Assembly: GCA_902555435.1 (NCBI GenBank)
Contig: CACDRL010000005.1
Location: 30,048 to 94,047, forward strand
Direction: 5' to 3'
DNA: 64,000 nt
DNA from: an uncultured Pelagibacteraceae bacterium
Lineage (GTDB): Bacteria; Pseudomonadota; Alphaproteobacteria; Pelagibacterales; Pelagibacteraceae
This document shows, piece after piece, positions 10,289-19,724 of this stretch; within the stretch, counting starts at the first letter, position 1, and each line of letters begins with the position of its first letter. The notes under the pieces were generated by a model. That model was not told the origin of the DNA and did not search any database. It saw only the letters and a program-made list of their open reading frames with translations. The position numbers were made by a program, and so were the translations under genes.

Positions 10289-10840
10289 ATGGAACTTACA
10301 AAAAACTTAACACAAACAAAAATCATAAAATCTTTATTAGCTGTGATTCTGGGTTCAATTGCTTTAACTATTTCTGCAAAAATAAAAATTCCATTTTATC
10401 CAGTTCCAATGACAATGCAGACATTTGTTGTGTTATTCTTAGGTGTAAGCTTAGGTTATAAAATTGGTTTGGCTTCTGTAGGTTTATATTTGTTAGAGGG
10501 TATTGCAGGATTGCCTGTATTTTCAAATTCTCCTGAAAAAGGAATTGGTATAGTTTATTTTACTGGCCCAACGATGGGTTATTTAATTGGTTTTTTGACT
10601 GCCTGTTATTTAGCTTCAAAAATTAATACAAAAGATACTTTAATAAATATTTTAATTAAATTAGTTATTGCAACCTTTACAATCTATATCTTGGGCTTAA
10701 TATGGCTAGGAACACTAATTGGTTGGGATAAACCAATATTTACATTAGGTGCAAAACCATTTTTATTAGCAGAATTATTTAAAATTATTATTTTAGCTTT
10801 AATTACTAAACAAATAATTAAAATTAGAAATATTATCTAG
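10289..10840 (+). CDS. bioY: BioY-type biotin transporter
   Basis: IPFYPVPMTMQTFVVLFLGVSLG, YLLEGIAGLPVF, GPTMGYLIGF motifs of BioY. Confidence 0.93.
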   Translation: MELTKNLTQTKIIKSLLAVILGSIALTISAKIKIPFYPVPMTMQTFVVLFLGVSLGYKIGLASVGLYLLEGIAGLPVFSNSPEKGIGIVYFTGPTMGYLIGFLTACYLASKINTKDTLINILIKLVIATFTIYILGLIWLGTLIGWDKPIFTLGAKPFLLAELFKIIILALITKQIIKIRNII

Positions 10841-11396
10841 GAGATCTTTTAGAAAGAATTCTTTGAAGAGTTCTTCTGTGCATCTTCAATCTTCGAGCAG
10901 TTTCGGAAACATTCCTATTACATAATTCAAACACTCTATGAATATGTTCCCATTTAACTCTATCTGCTGACATTGGATTTTCTGGCGGTGCAGCCTTTTT
11001 AGCTGGGTCTGCTAACAATGCCTTTTCTACATCTTCTGCATCTGCTGGTTTTGCCAAGTAATCGATTGCACCTTCTTTAATAGCTGCAACTGCAGTAGGA
11101 ATATTTCCATAACCCGTAAGCATTATAATTCGACTATCATTATTAGAATTTTGAATTTCCTTAACAACCTCAAGACCGTTACCATCTCCAAGTCGCAAGT
11201 CTACAACTGCAAAACCTGGTTTTTTACTTTTAACAGATTCAACTCCCTTTTGTACACTCTCAGCTTGAAAAACTTCAAACCCTTTTTTTTCCATAGCTCT
11301 TGCCAATCTTTCTCTAAAAGGATTGTCATCATCTACTATTAAAAGCAACTTATTTTCGAAATCGCTTAAATTTTGTAATTTGGCTTCGTTTTTCAT
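10833..11396 (-). CDS. regA: Redox-type response regulator RegA/PrrA/ActR family
   Basis: Receiver (LLIVDDDNPFRERLARAMEKKGFEV, FAVVDLRLGDGNGLEVV, AIKEGAIDYLAKPADAEDV) plus Fis-like C-terminus (NVSETARRLKMHRRTLQRILSKRSPR). Confidence 0.9.
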   Translation of the reverse strand: MKNEAKLQNLSDFENKLLLIVDDDNPFRERLARAMEKKGFEVFQAESVQKGVESVKSKKPGFAVVDLRLGDGNGLEVVKEIQNSNNDSRIIMLTGYGNIPTAVAAIKEGAIDYLAKPADAEDVEKALLADPAKKAAPPENPMSADRVKWEHIHRVFELCNRNVSETARRLKMHRRTLQRILSKRSPR

Positions 11397-11440
11397 GTGC
11401 CTTATATGGGGTCAAAATCTAATATTACAATATATGAAAA

Positions 11441-11533
11441 TTGAGCAAATCAGCCTTGAATTATTTGCTTTACATTGCCTGTGTTTACATTATATGGCTC
11501 AAATTATTAAAGTTTTATTAAAAACTTTTTTTT
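11441..11533 (+). promoter_or_regulatory. Candidate cis-regulatory leader of the polyamine operon
   Basis: TTGAGC(11441-11446)/GCTCAA(11497-11502) and AGCAAAT(11444-11450)/ATTTGCT(11463-11469) inverted repeats share bases; direct repeat TTTACATT at 11469 and 11484; AAAGTTTT-ATTA-AAAACTTT hairpin (11509-11528) followed by a T-run. Confidence 0.4.
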
Positions 11534-11560
11534 ATTAAATTTTTTTTGGAGGCATATGAA

Positions 11561-12745
11561 ATGCAAAAATTTAAGTCAGTTGAAGAACTTATAAATCAAC
11601 TGAAACCTGAAAAGCCTGTTTATTGTATTAGGAAGAAATCCATAGAGTCTTCAGTTAAATTCTTCTTAGATAAGTTCCCTGGAAAAATATTATATGCAGT
11701 CAAAACAAACCCACATCCTGAAGTTATTCAAACCATTTTAAACACAGGAGTAAACCAATTTGATGTTGCCTCAATTGAAGAAATTAAGGCTATAAGAAAA
11801 CTAGCTCAAAATGCAAAATGCTCTTACATGCATACTGTAAAAAGCAGAGAAAGTATAAAAGAAGCCTATTTTAATTATGGAGTAAAAACCTTCTCATTGG
11901 ATACAAGAGAAGAGTTAATTAAAATTATTGAAAGTACAAATAATGCAAAAGATTTAGAATTATTTGTTAGAGTTGCTGTTTCAAATGAGCATGCTGAAAT
12001 TGATTTATCTAAAAAGTTTGGAGCACTAACATCTGAAGCCGTAGGATTACTAAGATTAGTAAAACAATATGCAAAAAAAATTGGATTAAGTTTTCATGTT
12101 GGATCGCAGTGTATGCATCCAATTTCATATTCCAAAGGCATAAATGAAATTGGAAATATAATTAAAAAAACAAAAATAATACCTGATACAATAAATGTTG
12201 GTGGGGGATTTCCTACAATTTATCCAGATTTAATTCCTCAATCATTGGATGAATACTTCAATGAAATTAAAAAAAGTTTATCTAATTTAAAATTAGAGAA
12301 GCTGCCAGAGATAATTTGTGAACCAGGAAGAGCATTAGTTGCAGAAAGTGGCTCAACAATTGTTAAAGTTAATCTAAGAAAAAAACAAAAACTTTATATA
12401 AATGATGGAACATATGGAACCCTATTTGATGCAGGGACACCTAATATAGTTTATCCATCTAAAATGATTAAAGAAAATTCAAATAAAATAATATCAAAAA
12501 AATTGACTGCTTTTGATTTCTTTGGTCCTACTTGCGATAGCATGGATTATATGAAAGGACCTTTTTTATTACCAAATAATATTAAGGAAAATGATTACAT
12601 AGAGCTTGGTCAACTTGGAGCATATGGATTAACGTTTAGAACACAATTCAATGGTTACTATTCAAATGAAATTTACGAAGTTGAAGATAAGCCAATAATG
12701 TCAATGTATGAAAAAGACGTTAACAGCGCTCATATGGTTGCTTAA
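11561..12745 (+). CDS. Ornithine decarboxylase-like (fold III PLP decarboxylase)
   Basis: YAVKTNPHPEVI PLP-lysine region, FHVGSQC, CEPGRALVAESG, GPTCDSMDYM. ATG at 11561 with GGAGG at 11548-11552 preferred over the TTG at 11546. Confidence 0.88.
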   Translation: MQKFKSVEELINQLKPEKPVYCIRKKSIESSVKFFLDKFPGKILYAVKTNPHPEVIQTILNTGVNQFDVASIEEIKAIRKLAQNAKCSYMHTVKSRESIKEAYFNYGVKTFSLDTREELIKIIESTNNAKDLELFVRVAVSNEHAEIDLSKKFGALTSEAVGLLRLVKQYAKKIGLSFHVGSQCMHPISYSKGINEIGNIIKKTKIIPDTINVGGGFPTIYPDLIPQSLDEYFNEIKKSLSNLKLEKLPEIICEPGRALVAESGSTIVKVNLRKKQKLYINDGTYGTLFDAGTPNIVYPSKMIKENSNKIISKKLTAFDFFGPTCDSMDYMKGPFLLPNNIKENDYIELGQLGAYGLTFRTQFNGYYSNEIYEVEDKPIMSMYEKDVNSAHMVA

Positions 12746-13788
12746 TGTCAGACCAAAAAAATCCAGGACATAATAGTAAGAGAGATTTTTTAAAAAATCC
12801 TGTTGAACATATAGATATTACTTCATTTGACTCTAGAACAATTATTTCCTCAATGGAAAAAATGTCATTTGTATCTAGAGAAACTGCAAATGCAGCAAAC
12901 ATTTACAACGAAATGCTTAAAGATAAGGAATGCACAATCTTTCTTACTTTAGCAGGATCAACATCTGCAGCAGGGTGTATGAATATTTATAAAGATCTTG
13001 TTAAATACAATATGGTTGATGCAATTATAGCAACAGGAGCATCAATTGTGGATATGGATTTTTTTGAAGCACTTGGATTTAAACATTATCAAGGATCTCA
13101 ATTTCAAGATGATACTGAATTAAGAGATAATTATATAGATAGAATTTACGACACTTATATTGATGAAGAAGAGCTTCAAATGTGTGATAAAATTATTTGC
13201 GAAATAGCGGATACTTTAGAACCAAGAAGTTATACATCAAGAGAATTTATTTTTGAAATGGGGAAATATTTAAAGAAAAATTCAAAAAAGAAGGACTCTT
13301 TAATTGAAACAGCCTACGATAATAATGTTCCTATATTTTGTCCTGCTTTCACAGACTCAAGTGCAGGCTTTGGTCTTGTAATGCATCAAGAAAAAAATCC
13401 TAAAAAACATATCACTATAGACTCTGTTAGAGAATTTAGAGAACTTACAGAAATTAAAATTAAATCAAAAGGTTCTGGTTTATTTATGATTGGTGGAGGA
13501 GTTCCTAAAAATTTTATTCAAGATACCGTTATTTGTGCAGAGCTTCTTGGCAAAAATGTAGATATGCACAAATATGCCGTGCAAATTACAGTTGCTGATA
13601 GTAGAGATGGTGCGTGCAGTAGCTCTACTTTAAAAGAAGCAAGTTCTTGGGGTAAGGTGGATATTACCAAAGAACAAATGGTATTTGCCGAAGCAACAAG
13701 TGTATTACCACTAATAGCTAGTGATGCTTACCATAAAGGTGAATGGAAAAATAGAGAACGAAAAAACTTCTCACAAATATTTATATAA
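12745..13788 (+). CDS. Deoxyhypusine synthase-like protein
   Basis: LTLAGSTSAAGC, ATGASIVDMDFFEALGFKHYQG, FCPAFTDSSAGFG, GGGVPKNFIQ, EASSWGKV (retains the SWGK lysine). TAATG overlap with the upstream decarboxylase. Confidence 0.85.
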   Translation: MSDQKNPGHNSKRDFLKNPVEHIDITSFDSRTIISSMEKMSFVSRETANAANIYNEMLKDKECTIFLTLAGSTSAAGCMNIYKDLVKYNMVDAIIATGASIVDMDFFEALGFKHYQGSQFQDDTELRDNYIDRIYDTYIDEEELQMCDKIICEIADTLEPRSYTSREFIFEMGKYLKKNSKKKDSLIETAYDNNVPIFCPAFTDSSAGFGLVMHQEKNPKKHITIDSVREFRELTEIKIKSKGSGLFMIGGGVPKNFIQDTVICAELLGKNVDMHKYAVQITVADSRDGACSSSTLKEASSWGKVDITKEQMVFAEATSVLPLIASDAYHKGEWKNRERKNFSQIFI

Positions 13789-13790
13789 AA

Positions 13791-14666
13791 TTGAAATATT
13801 TATCAAACAAACATGGTTTCTTAGGAATTGATAATAAATTCAACTTCAAAGAAAAGGTAGTAGTTGTTCCATTTGGACTTGAAAAAACAGTTAGTTATGG
13901 CGGTGGCACAAAAAATGGACCGAAAGAAATTATCAAAGCTTCTCACCAAGTTGAACTTTATGATGAGGAATTAAATTGTGAACCTTACAAAAAAATAGGT
14001 ATCAAGACATTAAAACCATTTAAAATAGATAAAAATATTAAAGTAGCATTAAATAAAATTTCTAGAATCAATGGGGAAATTTTAGATAAAAAACTATTTC
14101 CAATGACTTTTGGTGGTGAACATTCAATTACACCTGGATGTATTGTTCCTTTTACAAAAAAATATAAAAATATTTGTCTTTTACATTTTGATGCTCACGC
14201 AGATTTACGTCAAAGTTATAATGGTGAAGAATTCTCACATGCATCAGCAATAAGAAGATGTTTGGATTATAAAAATGTATCTTTAATTTCTTTTGGAATA
14301 AGAAATATATCAGAAAGTGAAATTCCATATTTGAAAAAAAATTCAAATAGAATAGATATTTTCTGGGCAAAAGATAAAAAAAAATGGAATTTAAATAAAT
14401 TTAAAAAATTAATAAAAAATAAGACTGTTTACTTAACTTTTGATGTAGACGGATTAGATTCAAGTATTATGCCAGCTACTGGAACACCTGAACCGGGCGG
14501 ATTACTGTGGGATGAAACATTAGAGATAATTAGAATTGCTGCAAAAAATTCAAATATAGTTGGAGCTGACATTAATGAACTTTCTCCAATTAAAGGATTT
14601 AACTCCTATAATTTTCTTGTTGCTAAATTAGCTTATAAAATTTTATCTTACAAATTTTTATATTAA
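13791..14666 (+). CDS. speB: Ureohydrolase, agmatinase/arginase family
   Basis: GGEHSITPG, LHFDAHADLR, FSHASAIRR, TFDVDGLDSSIMPATGTPEPGG metal-binding motifs. TTG start. Confidence 0.88.
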   Translation: MKYLSNKHGFLGIDNKFNFKEKVVVVPFGLEKTVSYGGGTKNGPKEIIKASHQVELYDEELNCEPYKKIGIKTLKPFKIDKNIKVALNKISRINGEILDKKLFPMTFGGEHSITPGCIVPFTKKYKNICLLHFDAHADLRQSYNGEEFSHASAIRRCLDYKNVSLISFGIRNISESEIPYLKKNSNRIDIFWAKDKKKWNLNKFKKLIKNKTVYLTFDVDGLDSSIMPATGTPEPGGLLWDETLEIIRIAAKNSNIVGADINELSPIKGFNSYNFLVAKLAYKILSYKFLY

Positions 14667-15217
14667 ACTTTTATTGGCTTAAATATTTTTAATAAAATTC
14701 TAAATGGTATTAACATTATTAATGCCACTAACATTTTAACACCCAAATCACCTAAAGATAAAGTTACCCAAGGAACTTCTGTTCCATAAAATGATATTGA
14801 AAAAAATAAAAAAGTATCAATAGTTGAACCAATTAATGATGAAGTTAGAGGTGCAACAAACCACTGTTTTTTTCTTAGTCGATCAAATATTTGAATATCA
14901 AGCAATTGGGCTGTAAGGAAAGCGATTCCTGATCCAACTGCAATTCTTATAGAGATTAAATCTTCGAAGTTTGTTGAAAAAAATAGAGTAAAAATAATTC
15001 CTATAAAAAAACCAAAATAAACTATTTTTCTTGCGATTATCTTTCCATAAGATCTATTTGCTAAATCGGTTATCAAAAAAGCTACAGGATAACTAAATGC
15101 TCCATAAGTAAGAATTTCATTTAATCCATAATAATTTATTGGAAATTGAACAAGATAGTTTGAGGATAAAACAACAACACCCATCATTAAAGATAGGCTT
15201 ATAAATAACTTATTCAT
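14663..15217 (-). CDS. yhhQ: Queuosine precursor transporter (YhhQ/VUT family)
   Basis: AFSYPVAFLITDLANRSYGKIIARKIVYFGF and ...IGSTIDTFLFFSISF motifs. Confidence 0.88.
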   Translation of the reverse strand: MNKLFISLSLMMGVVVLSSNYLVQFPINYYGLNEILTYGAFSYPVAFLITDLANRSYGKIIARKIVYFGFFIGIIFTLFFSTNFEDLISIRIAVGSGIAFLTAQLLDIQIFDRLRKKQWFVAPLTSSLIGSTIDTFLFFSISFYGTEVPWVTLSLGDLGVKMLVALIMLIPFRILLKIFKPIKV

Positions 15218-15528
15218 TAAGCAGATTTAGCTACTGGCTTTTTTTTATATGGTGATTTTAATAAAATAACTTTTTTAAGTTTTTTTAATCTTGGAGATAT
15301 ATTTTTATTTTTTACAGTTTTTAAGAACTCGTCTAAACTTCCTTTTTTATCAACTGATCTTACTCCTGAATTGCTAACTGTTAGTTTTAAACTTCTTCCA
15401 GCAAGCTCACTTGTAAATTTTACTTTTTTTAAATTAGGTAAAAATCTTCTTTTAGTCTTATTATTAGCATGACTAACATTATGACCTTTCAAAGGAATTT
15501 TACCAGTTAGTTCACATTTTTTTGACAT
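15217..15528 (-). CDS. rpmB: 50S ribosomal protein L28
   Basis: [36 protein letters not shown] at 15528 preferred to the extended ORF start (15603), which would run into pyrD. Confidence 0.95.
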   Translation of the reverse strand: MSKKCELTGKIPLKGHNVSHANNKTKRRFLPNLKKVKFTSELAGRSLKLTVSNSGVRSVDKKGSLDEFLKTVKNKNISPRLKKLKKVILLKSPYKKKPVAKSA

Positions 15529-15580
15529 AATTTCACTGCCTATATAAGGGGAGATATTAAAGGCGTCAAGTTTATTAAAA

Positions 15581-16633
15581 TTAAGAAAGAGTTTTATTTC
15601 CAACGATTTCTGAAATATTTTTCACTCCATCTCTAAGAAGTAATTCTTTTAGGTCTTTTTTAATGTTTGCAGCAATGTTGGGGCCTTGAAATACCATCCC
15701 AGTATATAACTGAATATAATCTGCACCTGACAAAAATTTGTCATGAGCGGACTTTCCTGAGTCAATACCTCCTACCCCAATTATTTTAATTCTACCATTT
15801 AAAAATTTAAAGAATTGATTAATAAGTAAATTTGATTTTTGCTCAATTGGCTTTCCTGACAAGCCTCCCTTTTGGTGTCGTTGTATATTTTTTAAATCAT
15901 CTCTAGTGCTTTCTGATGTATTGGAAATAATTATTGCAGATATTTCATTTTCTAAAAGAATCTCAGATATTAATTCAATTTGCTTTAAATCAATATCTGG
16001 AGAAATTTTAACTACAATTGGAATATTAGTTTTCAGTTCATTTTTCTTATCTTTAATTGATTTTAATAACTCTTTTAATTTATTTTCATCATGAAAATTT
16101 CTTAAATTTTCAGTATTTGGAGAAGAAATATTAATTGTAATATAATCAGCAAGTTCATAAAATTTTTCTAATCCAATTAAATAATCATTCAATCGATTAT
16201 CAGAGTCTTTATTTGGTCCAACATTTACTCCAAGTATTCCAATTTTTTTATTTGATTTTATTCTGTTTAAAATAGTTTCGGATCCTTGATTATTGAAACC
16301 CAATCTATTAATTAATGCTTGATCTTCTACTAATCTAAATACTCTTGGCTTTTCATTGCCATATTGTTTCAAAGGAGTAACAGTTCCAACTTCAACAAAA
16401 CCAAATCCCAATTTAAACAAAGGATTATAAACTTCTGCATTTTTGTCAAAACCAGCTGCTATTCCTATTGGATTGCTTAAGTCTTTCCCAAATATTTGTG
16501 TTTTAAAAATCGGATCATTTTTATTTTCATCAAATACGTTTGATACTAAATTAAATTTTAATGATTGAATTGCTAAAGTATGGGCTTTTTCTGGATCTAA
16601 TCTGAAAATTAAAGATCTTAAATTTGAATACAT
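15581..16633 (-). CDS. pyrD: Dihydroorotate dehydrogenase (quinone), class 2
   Basis: [82 protein letters not shown]. Confidence 0.95.
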   Translation of the reverse strand: MYSNLRSLIFRLDPEKAHTLAIQSLKFNLVSNVFDENKNDPIFKTQIFGKDLSNPIGIAAGFDKNAEVYNPLFKLGFGFVEVGTVTPLKQYGNEKPRVFRLVEDQALINRLGFNNQGSETILNRIKSNKKIGILGVNVGPNKDSDNRLNDYLIGLEKFYELADYITINISSPNTENLRNFHDENKLKELLKSIKDKKNELKTNIPIVVKISPDIDLKQIELISEILLENEISAIIISNTSESTRDDLKNIQRHQKGGLSGKPIEQKSNLLINQFFKFLNGRIKIIGVGGIDSGKSAHDKFLSGADYIQLYTGMVFQGPNIAANIKKDLKELLLRDGVKNISEIVGNKTLS

Positions 16634-18195
16634 TATTTGAGTTTACTCATTATAAGGTCTTTTGTTTCATTAACACCAAAAAAACTAATGAAAAATCCCA
16701 TTCTTGGTCCATTTTCATCACCAAAAACCACCTCATAAATAAGTTTAAACCAATCCCTTAAATTTTCAGCATAACCATTTTCTTTTCCAGTTGAATAAAT
16801 CAAAGTTTGAATTTCCTCTGGTGGCATTTGATCATTGCATTTTTCTAAAGTTGTAATTAAAGCTTCAAGAGCTTTTTTTTCACTTTCGGAAGGTGTTTTG
16901 TATTTTTTTTGAGACTTAATTACATCATTAAAATATTTAATTGCGTAGCTTACTAATCCATCAAAAATAGGAAAATTAGTTTCTTGAATATTAGATTTGT
17001 ATTTCTTTACAAATTTCCATAACAGATCTTTACTATCTGCATTACTAGTTTCTACTAAATTCAATAACATTGAAAAACTCATAATCATATCTTCTTTTGG
17101 AACACTTCCATTGTGAACATGCCACACTGGATTCATTACTAATTGTTGCTGAGTCTGCTTTTTAGATTTTTCAATGTTGTCTAAATATTCGTCTACTGCT
17201 TTTGGAACTATTTCTTTATAAAGTTTTTTTGCTCTTTTTGGATTTTGATACATATATAAAGATAAACTTTCTGGTGAAGCATACTTCAACCATTGATCAA
17301 TAGTTATTCCATTGCCTTTAGATTTTGAAATTTTCTCACCCTTTTCATCTAGAAAAAGTTCATATGCAAATCCTGATGGACTCTTTTTACCCAATAAATT
17401 AATAATTTTTGTAGATAAAATTGCACTTTCTATCAAATCCTTACCATACATTTCAAAATCAATATCTAAAGCAAACCATCTCATTGCCCAATCTACTTTC
17501 CACTGTAATTTACAATTGCCATCTAAAATACTACTCTCTAATTTTTTACCTTTATTATCGAATATGATTTTAGAATTAGATTGGTCAATTTCTATAACAG
17601 GTATCTCCAAAACATGACCAGTGTCAGGACATACAGGTAAAAAAGGACTGTATGTTTTTTGTCTTTCTTTCCCGAGTGTGGGTAAAATTATATTCATTAT
17701 TCCTTCATAATTTTCTAAAATGATTTTTAAAGTTGGATTAAAAAATCCTGTCTTGTACAAAGATGTAGAACTTTTAAAAATATATTTAAAATTAAAATTG
17801 TTTAAAAAATCCTTCAACATTTCATTATTATGCTCTCCAAAACTATTAAATTTTTGAAAAGGATCAGGTACTTGTGTTAAAGGTTTGTGAAGATTTTGTT
17901 GCAACAATTCTTGATTAGGAACATTATCTGGAACTTTTCTCAATCCATCCATATCATCTGAAAATGTAATAATTTCTGTTGGTAAATCTGTGAGTTGATT
18001 AAGTGCGTTAACCATCATTGAAGTTCGCGCAACCTCTCCAAAAGTTCCTATATGAGGCAATCCACTTGGACCATATCCAGTTTGAAGAGTAATCTTACTT
18101 TTTTTTTCTATAAAAGCTTTTCTTTCACGAAGCATTTTTTTAGCTTCAACAAAAGGCCAAGCGCTTGTCTTTTCTAGGACATCTTTTTTAATCAT
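16633..18195 (-). CDS. lysS: Lysyl-tRNA synthetase, class I
   Basis: LQTGYGPSGLPHIGTFGEV (HIGH-like) and KISKSKGNGIT (KMSKS-like) motifs. Confidence 0.94.
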   Translation of the reverse strand: MIKKDVLEKTSAWPFVEAKKMLRERKAFIEKKSKITLQTGYGPSGLPHIGTFGEVARTSMMVNALNQLTDLPTEIITFSDDMDGLRKVPDNVPNQELLQQNLHKPLTQVPDPFQKFNSFGEHNNEMLKDFLNNFNFKYIFKSSTSLYKTGFFNPTLKIILENYEGIMNIILPTLGKERQKTYSPFLPVCPDTGHVLEIPVIEIDQSNSKIIFDNKGKKLESSILDGNCKLQWKVDWAMRWFALDIDFEMYGKDLIESAILSTKIINLLGKKSPSGFAYELFLDEKGEKISKSKGNGITIDQWLKYASPESLSLYMYQNPKRAKKLYKEIVPKAVDEYLDNIEKSKKQTQQQLVMNPVWHVHNGSVPKEDMIMSFSMLLNLVETSNADSKDLLWKFVKKYKSNIQETNFPIFDGLVSYAIKYFNDVIKSQKKYKTPSESEKKALEALITTLEKCNDQMPPEEIQTLIYSTGKENGYAENLRDWFKLIYEVVFGDENGPRMGFFISFFGVNETKDLIMSKLK

Positions 18196-18282
18196 GAATT
18201 GCTCTTTTTAACCTTAAACTAGTGATTATATTAATTCTTATAGAGTTGAAATTTATTTACCATAAAATATTGTTCTTTCAAA

Positions 18283-19722
18283 ATGTCTAATTACAAAACT
18301 GTTTTTTTTACACTGGGAATTCTACAAATAATATTGGGTGTATCAATGTTCATCCCAATTATAGTACAATTCTTTTACTCAGAGATAGACTCATCTTTCT
18401 TTGGTTCATCTATTGTAACTATAATCTTTGGAACTTTATTTTTTTTATCTAATTTAGATCATGATAAAAAACTTAATCTACAACAAGCTTTCTTATTAAC
18501 TGCTCTATCTTGGATTAGTATTGCAATATTTGGATCTTTACCGTTTGTATTCTCTAGTATTGAACTTTCAATTACAGACTCTTTTTTTGAGAGCATGTCA
18601 GGAATTACTACAACTGGATCAACAATAATCTCGGATTTAGAGAACGCACCAAAGGGTCTTCTTTTATGGAGAGCTATTTTGCAATGGCTGGGTGGAATTG
18701 GAATAATTGTGATGGCAATTACTTTAATGCCAATAATGAATGTTGGAGGTATGCAATTATTTAAAATTTCAAGTAATGACTCTTCAGAAAAAATACTTCC
18801 TAAGTCTAAAGAAATAGCACTTAGATTAATTTATATTTACTCAGGGTTAACAGGAATTTGTGCAATCACTTATTGGATATTTGGTATGGGTAAATTTGAT
18901 AGTTTAACACACTCAATGACTACAATCGCAACTGGAGGGTTCTCTAACTACAACGAGTCTATTGGTTACTTTAATAGTTTGCCAATCGAAGTTTCATCTA
19001 TGTTTTTTATTATATTGGGAAGTATTCCATTTATTGCTTACATTAAATTTATAAGTGGAAACAAAAAAATTTTTTTAAATGATATTCAAATCAAAACTTT
19101 TTTAAAAATAATAATATTCACTGTTATTATTTTATCTATTTACTTATTATTTTCTAACCATGAAAATTTTAGTTTAAGATCAATATTTTTTAATACTATA
19201 TCAATCTTGAGTGGTACTGGTTATGTAAATGCAGAATTTGATAGCTGGGGCAGTTTTCCTATAACCTTGTTTCTTGCGCTAATGTTTATTGGTGGTTGTG
19301 CAGGATCTACGGCTTGTGGTGTAAAAATATTTAGAATTCAAATTCTTTATCTATTTATTCTAAACCAATTAAAAAAAATAATTTATCCTAAAGGAGTTTT
19401 TGTAATTAAGTATGATCGAAGTGCAGTTGATGAAAAGTTTATAGCTTCAATTATTTCATTTATTTATTTTTATATCGTAATATTTTTTATTTTAACTGCA
19501 TTGTTATCCTTAACTGGTTTAGATTTTATTACTGCTATCTCGGGTGCCGCTACGTCTATTTCAAATGTTGGACCTGGTCTTGGTCCAATAATTGGCCCAA
19601 ATGGAGATTTTTCTTCATTACCAGACCTTTCTAAATGGATTTTAACAGTTGGCATGATTTTAGGTAGACTTGAGCTGTTTGCGATATTAGTATTATTTTT
19701 ACCATCATTTTGGAAAAATTAA
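18283..19722 (+). CDS. trkH: TrkH-family potassium uptake protein
   Basis: MSGITTTGSTIISDLENAP, WRAILQWLGGIGIIV, TTIATGGFSNYN, SGTGYVNAEF, GGCAGSTACGVKIFR, TSISNVGPGLG selectivity-loop repeats. Confidence 0.94.
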   Translation: MSNYKTVFFTLGILQIILGVSMFIPIIVQFFYSEIDSSFFGSSIVTIIFGTLFFLSNLDHDKKLNLQQAFLLTALSWISIAIFGSLPFVFSSIELSITDSFFESMSGITTTGSTIISDLENAPKGLLLWRAILQWLGGIGIIVMAITLMPIMNVGGMQLFKISSNDSSEKILPKSKEIALRLIYIYSGLTGICAITYWIFGMGKFDSLTHSMTTIATGGFSNYNESIGYFNSLPIEVSSMFFIILGSIPFIAYIKFISGNKKIFLNDIQIKTFLKIIIFTVIILSIYLLFSNHENFSLRSIFFNTISILSGTGYVNAEFDSWGSFPITLFLALMFIGGCAGSTACGVKIFRIQILYLFILNQLKKIIYPKGVFVIKYDRSAVDEKFIASIISFIYFYIVIFFILTALLSLTGLDFITAISGAATSISNVGPGLGPIIGPNGDFSSLPDLSKWILTVGMILGRLELFAILVLFLPSFWKN

Positions 19723-19724
19723 TT

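Noticed and set aside
11151-11538. Plus-strand ORFs (63 aa and 71 aa) over regA and its upstream region
   Set aside because: First is antisense to regA; second crosses the regulatory leader and has no recognizable features.
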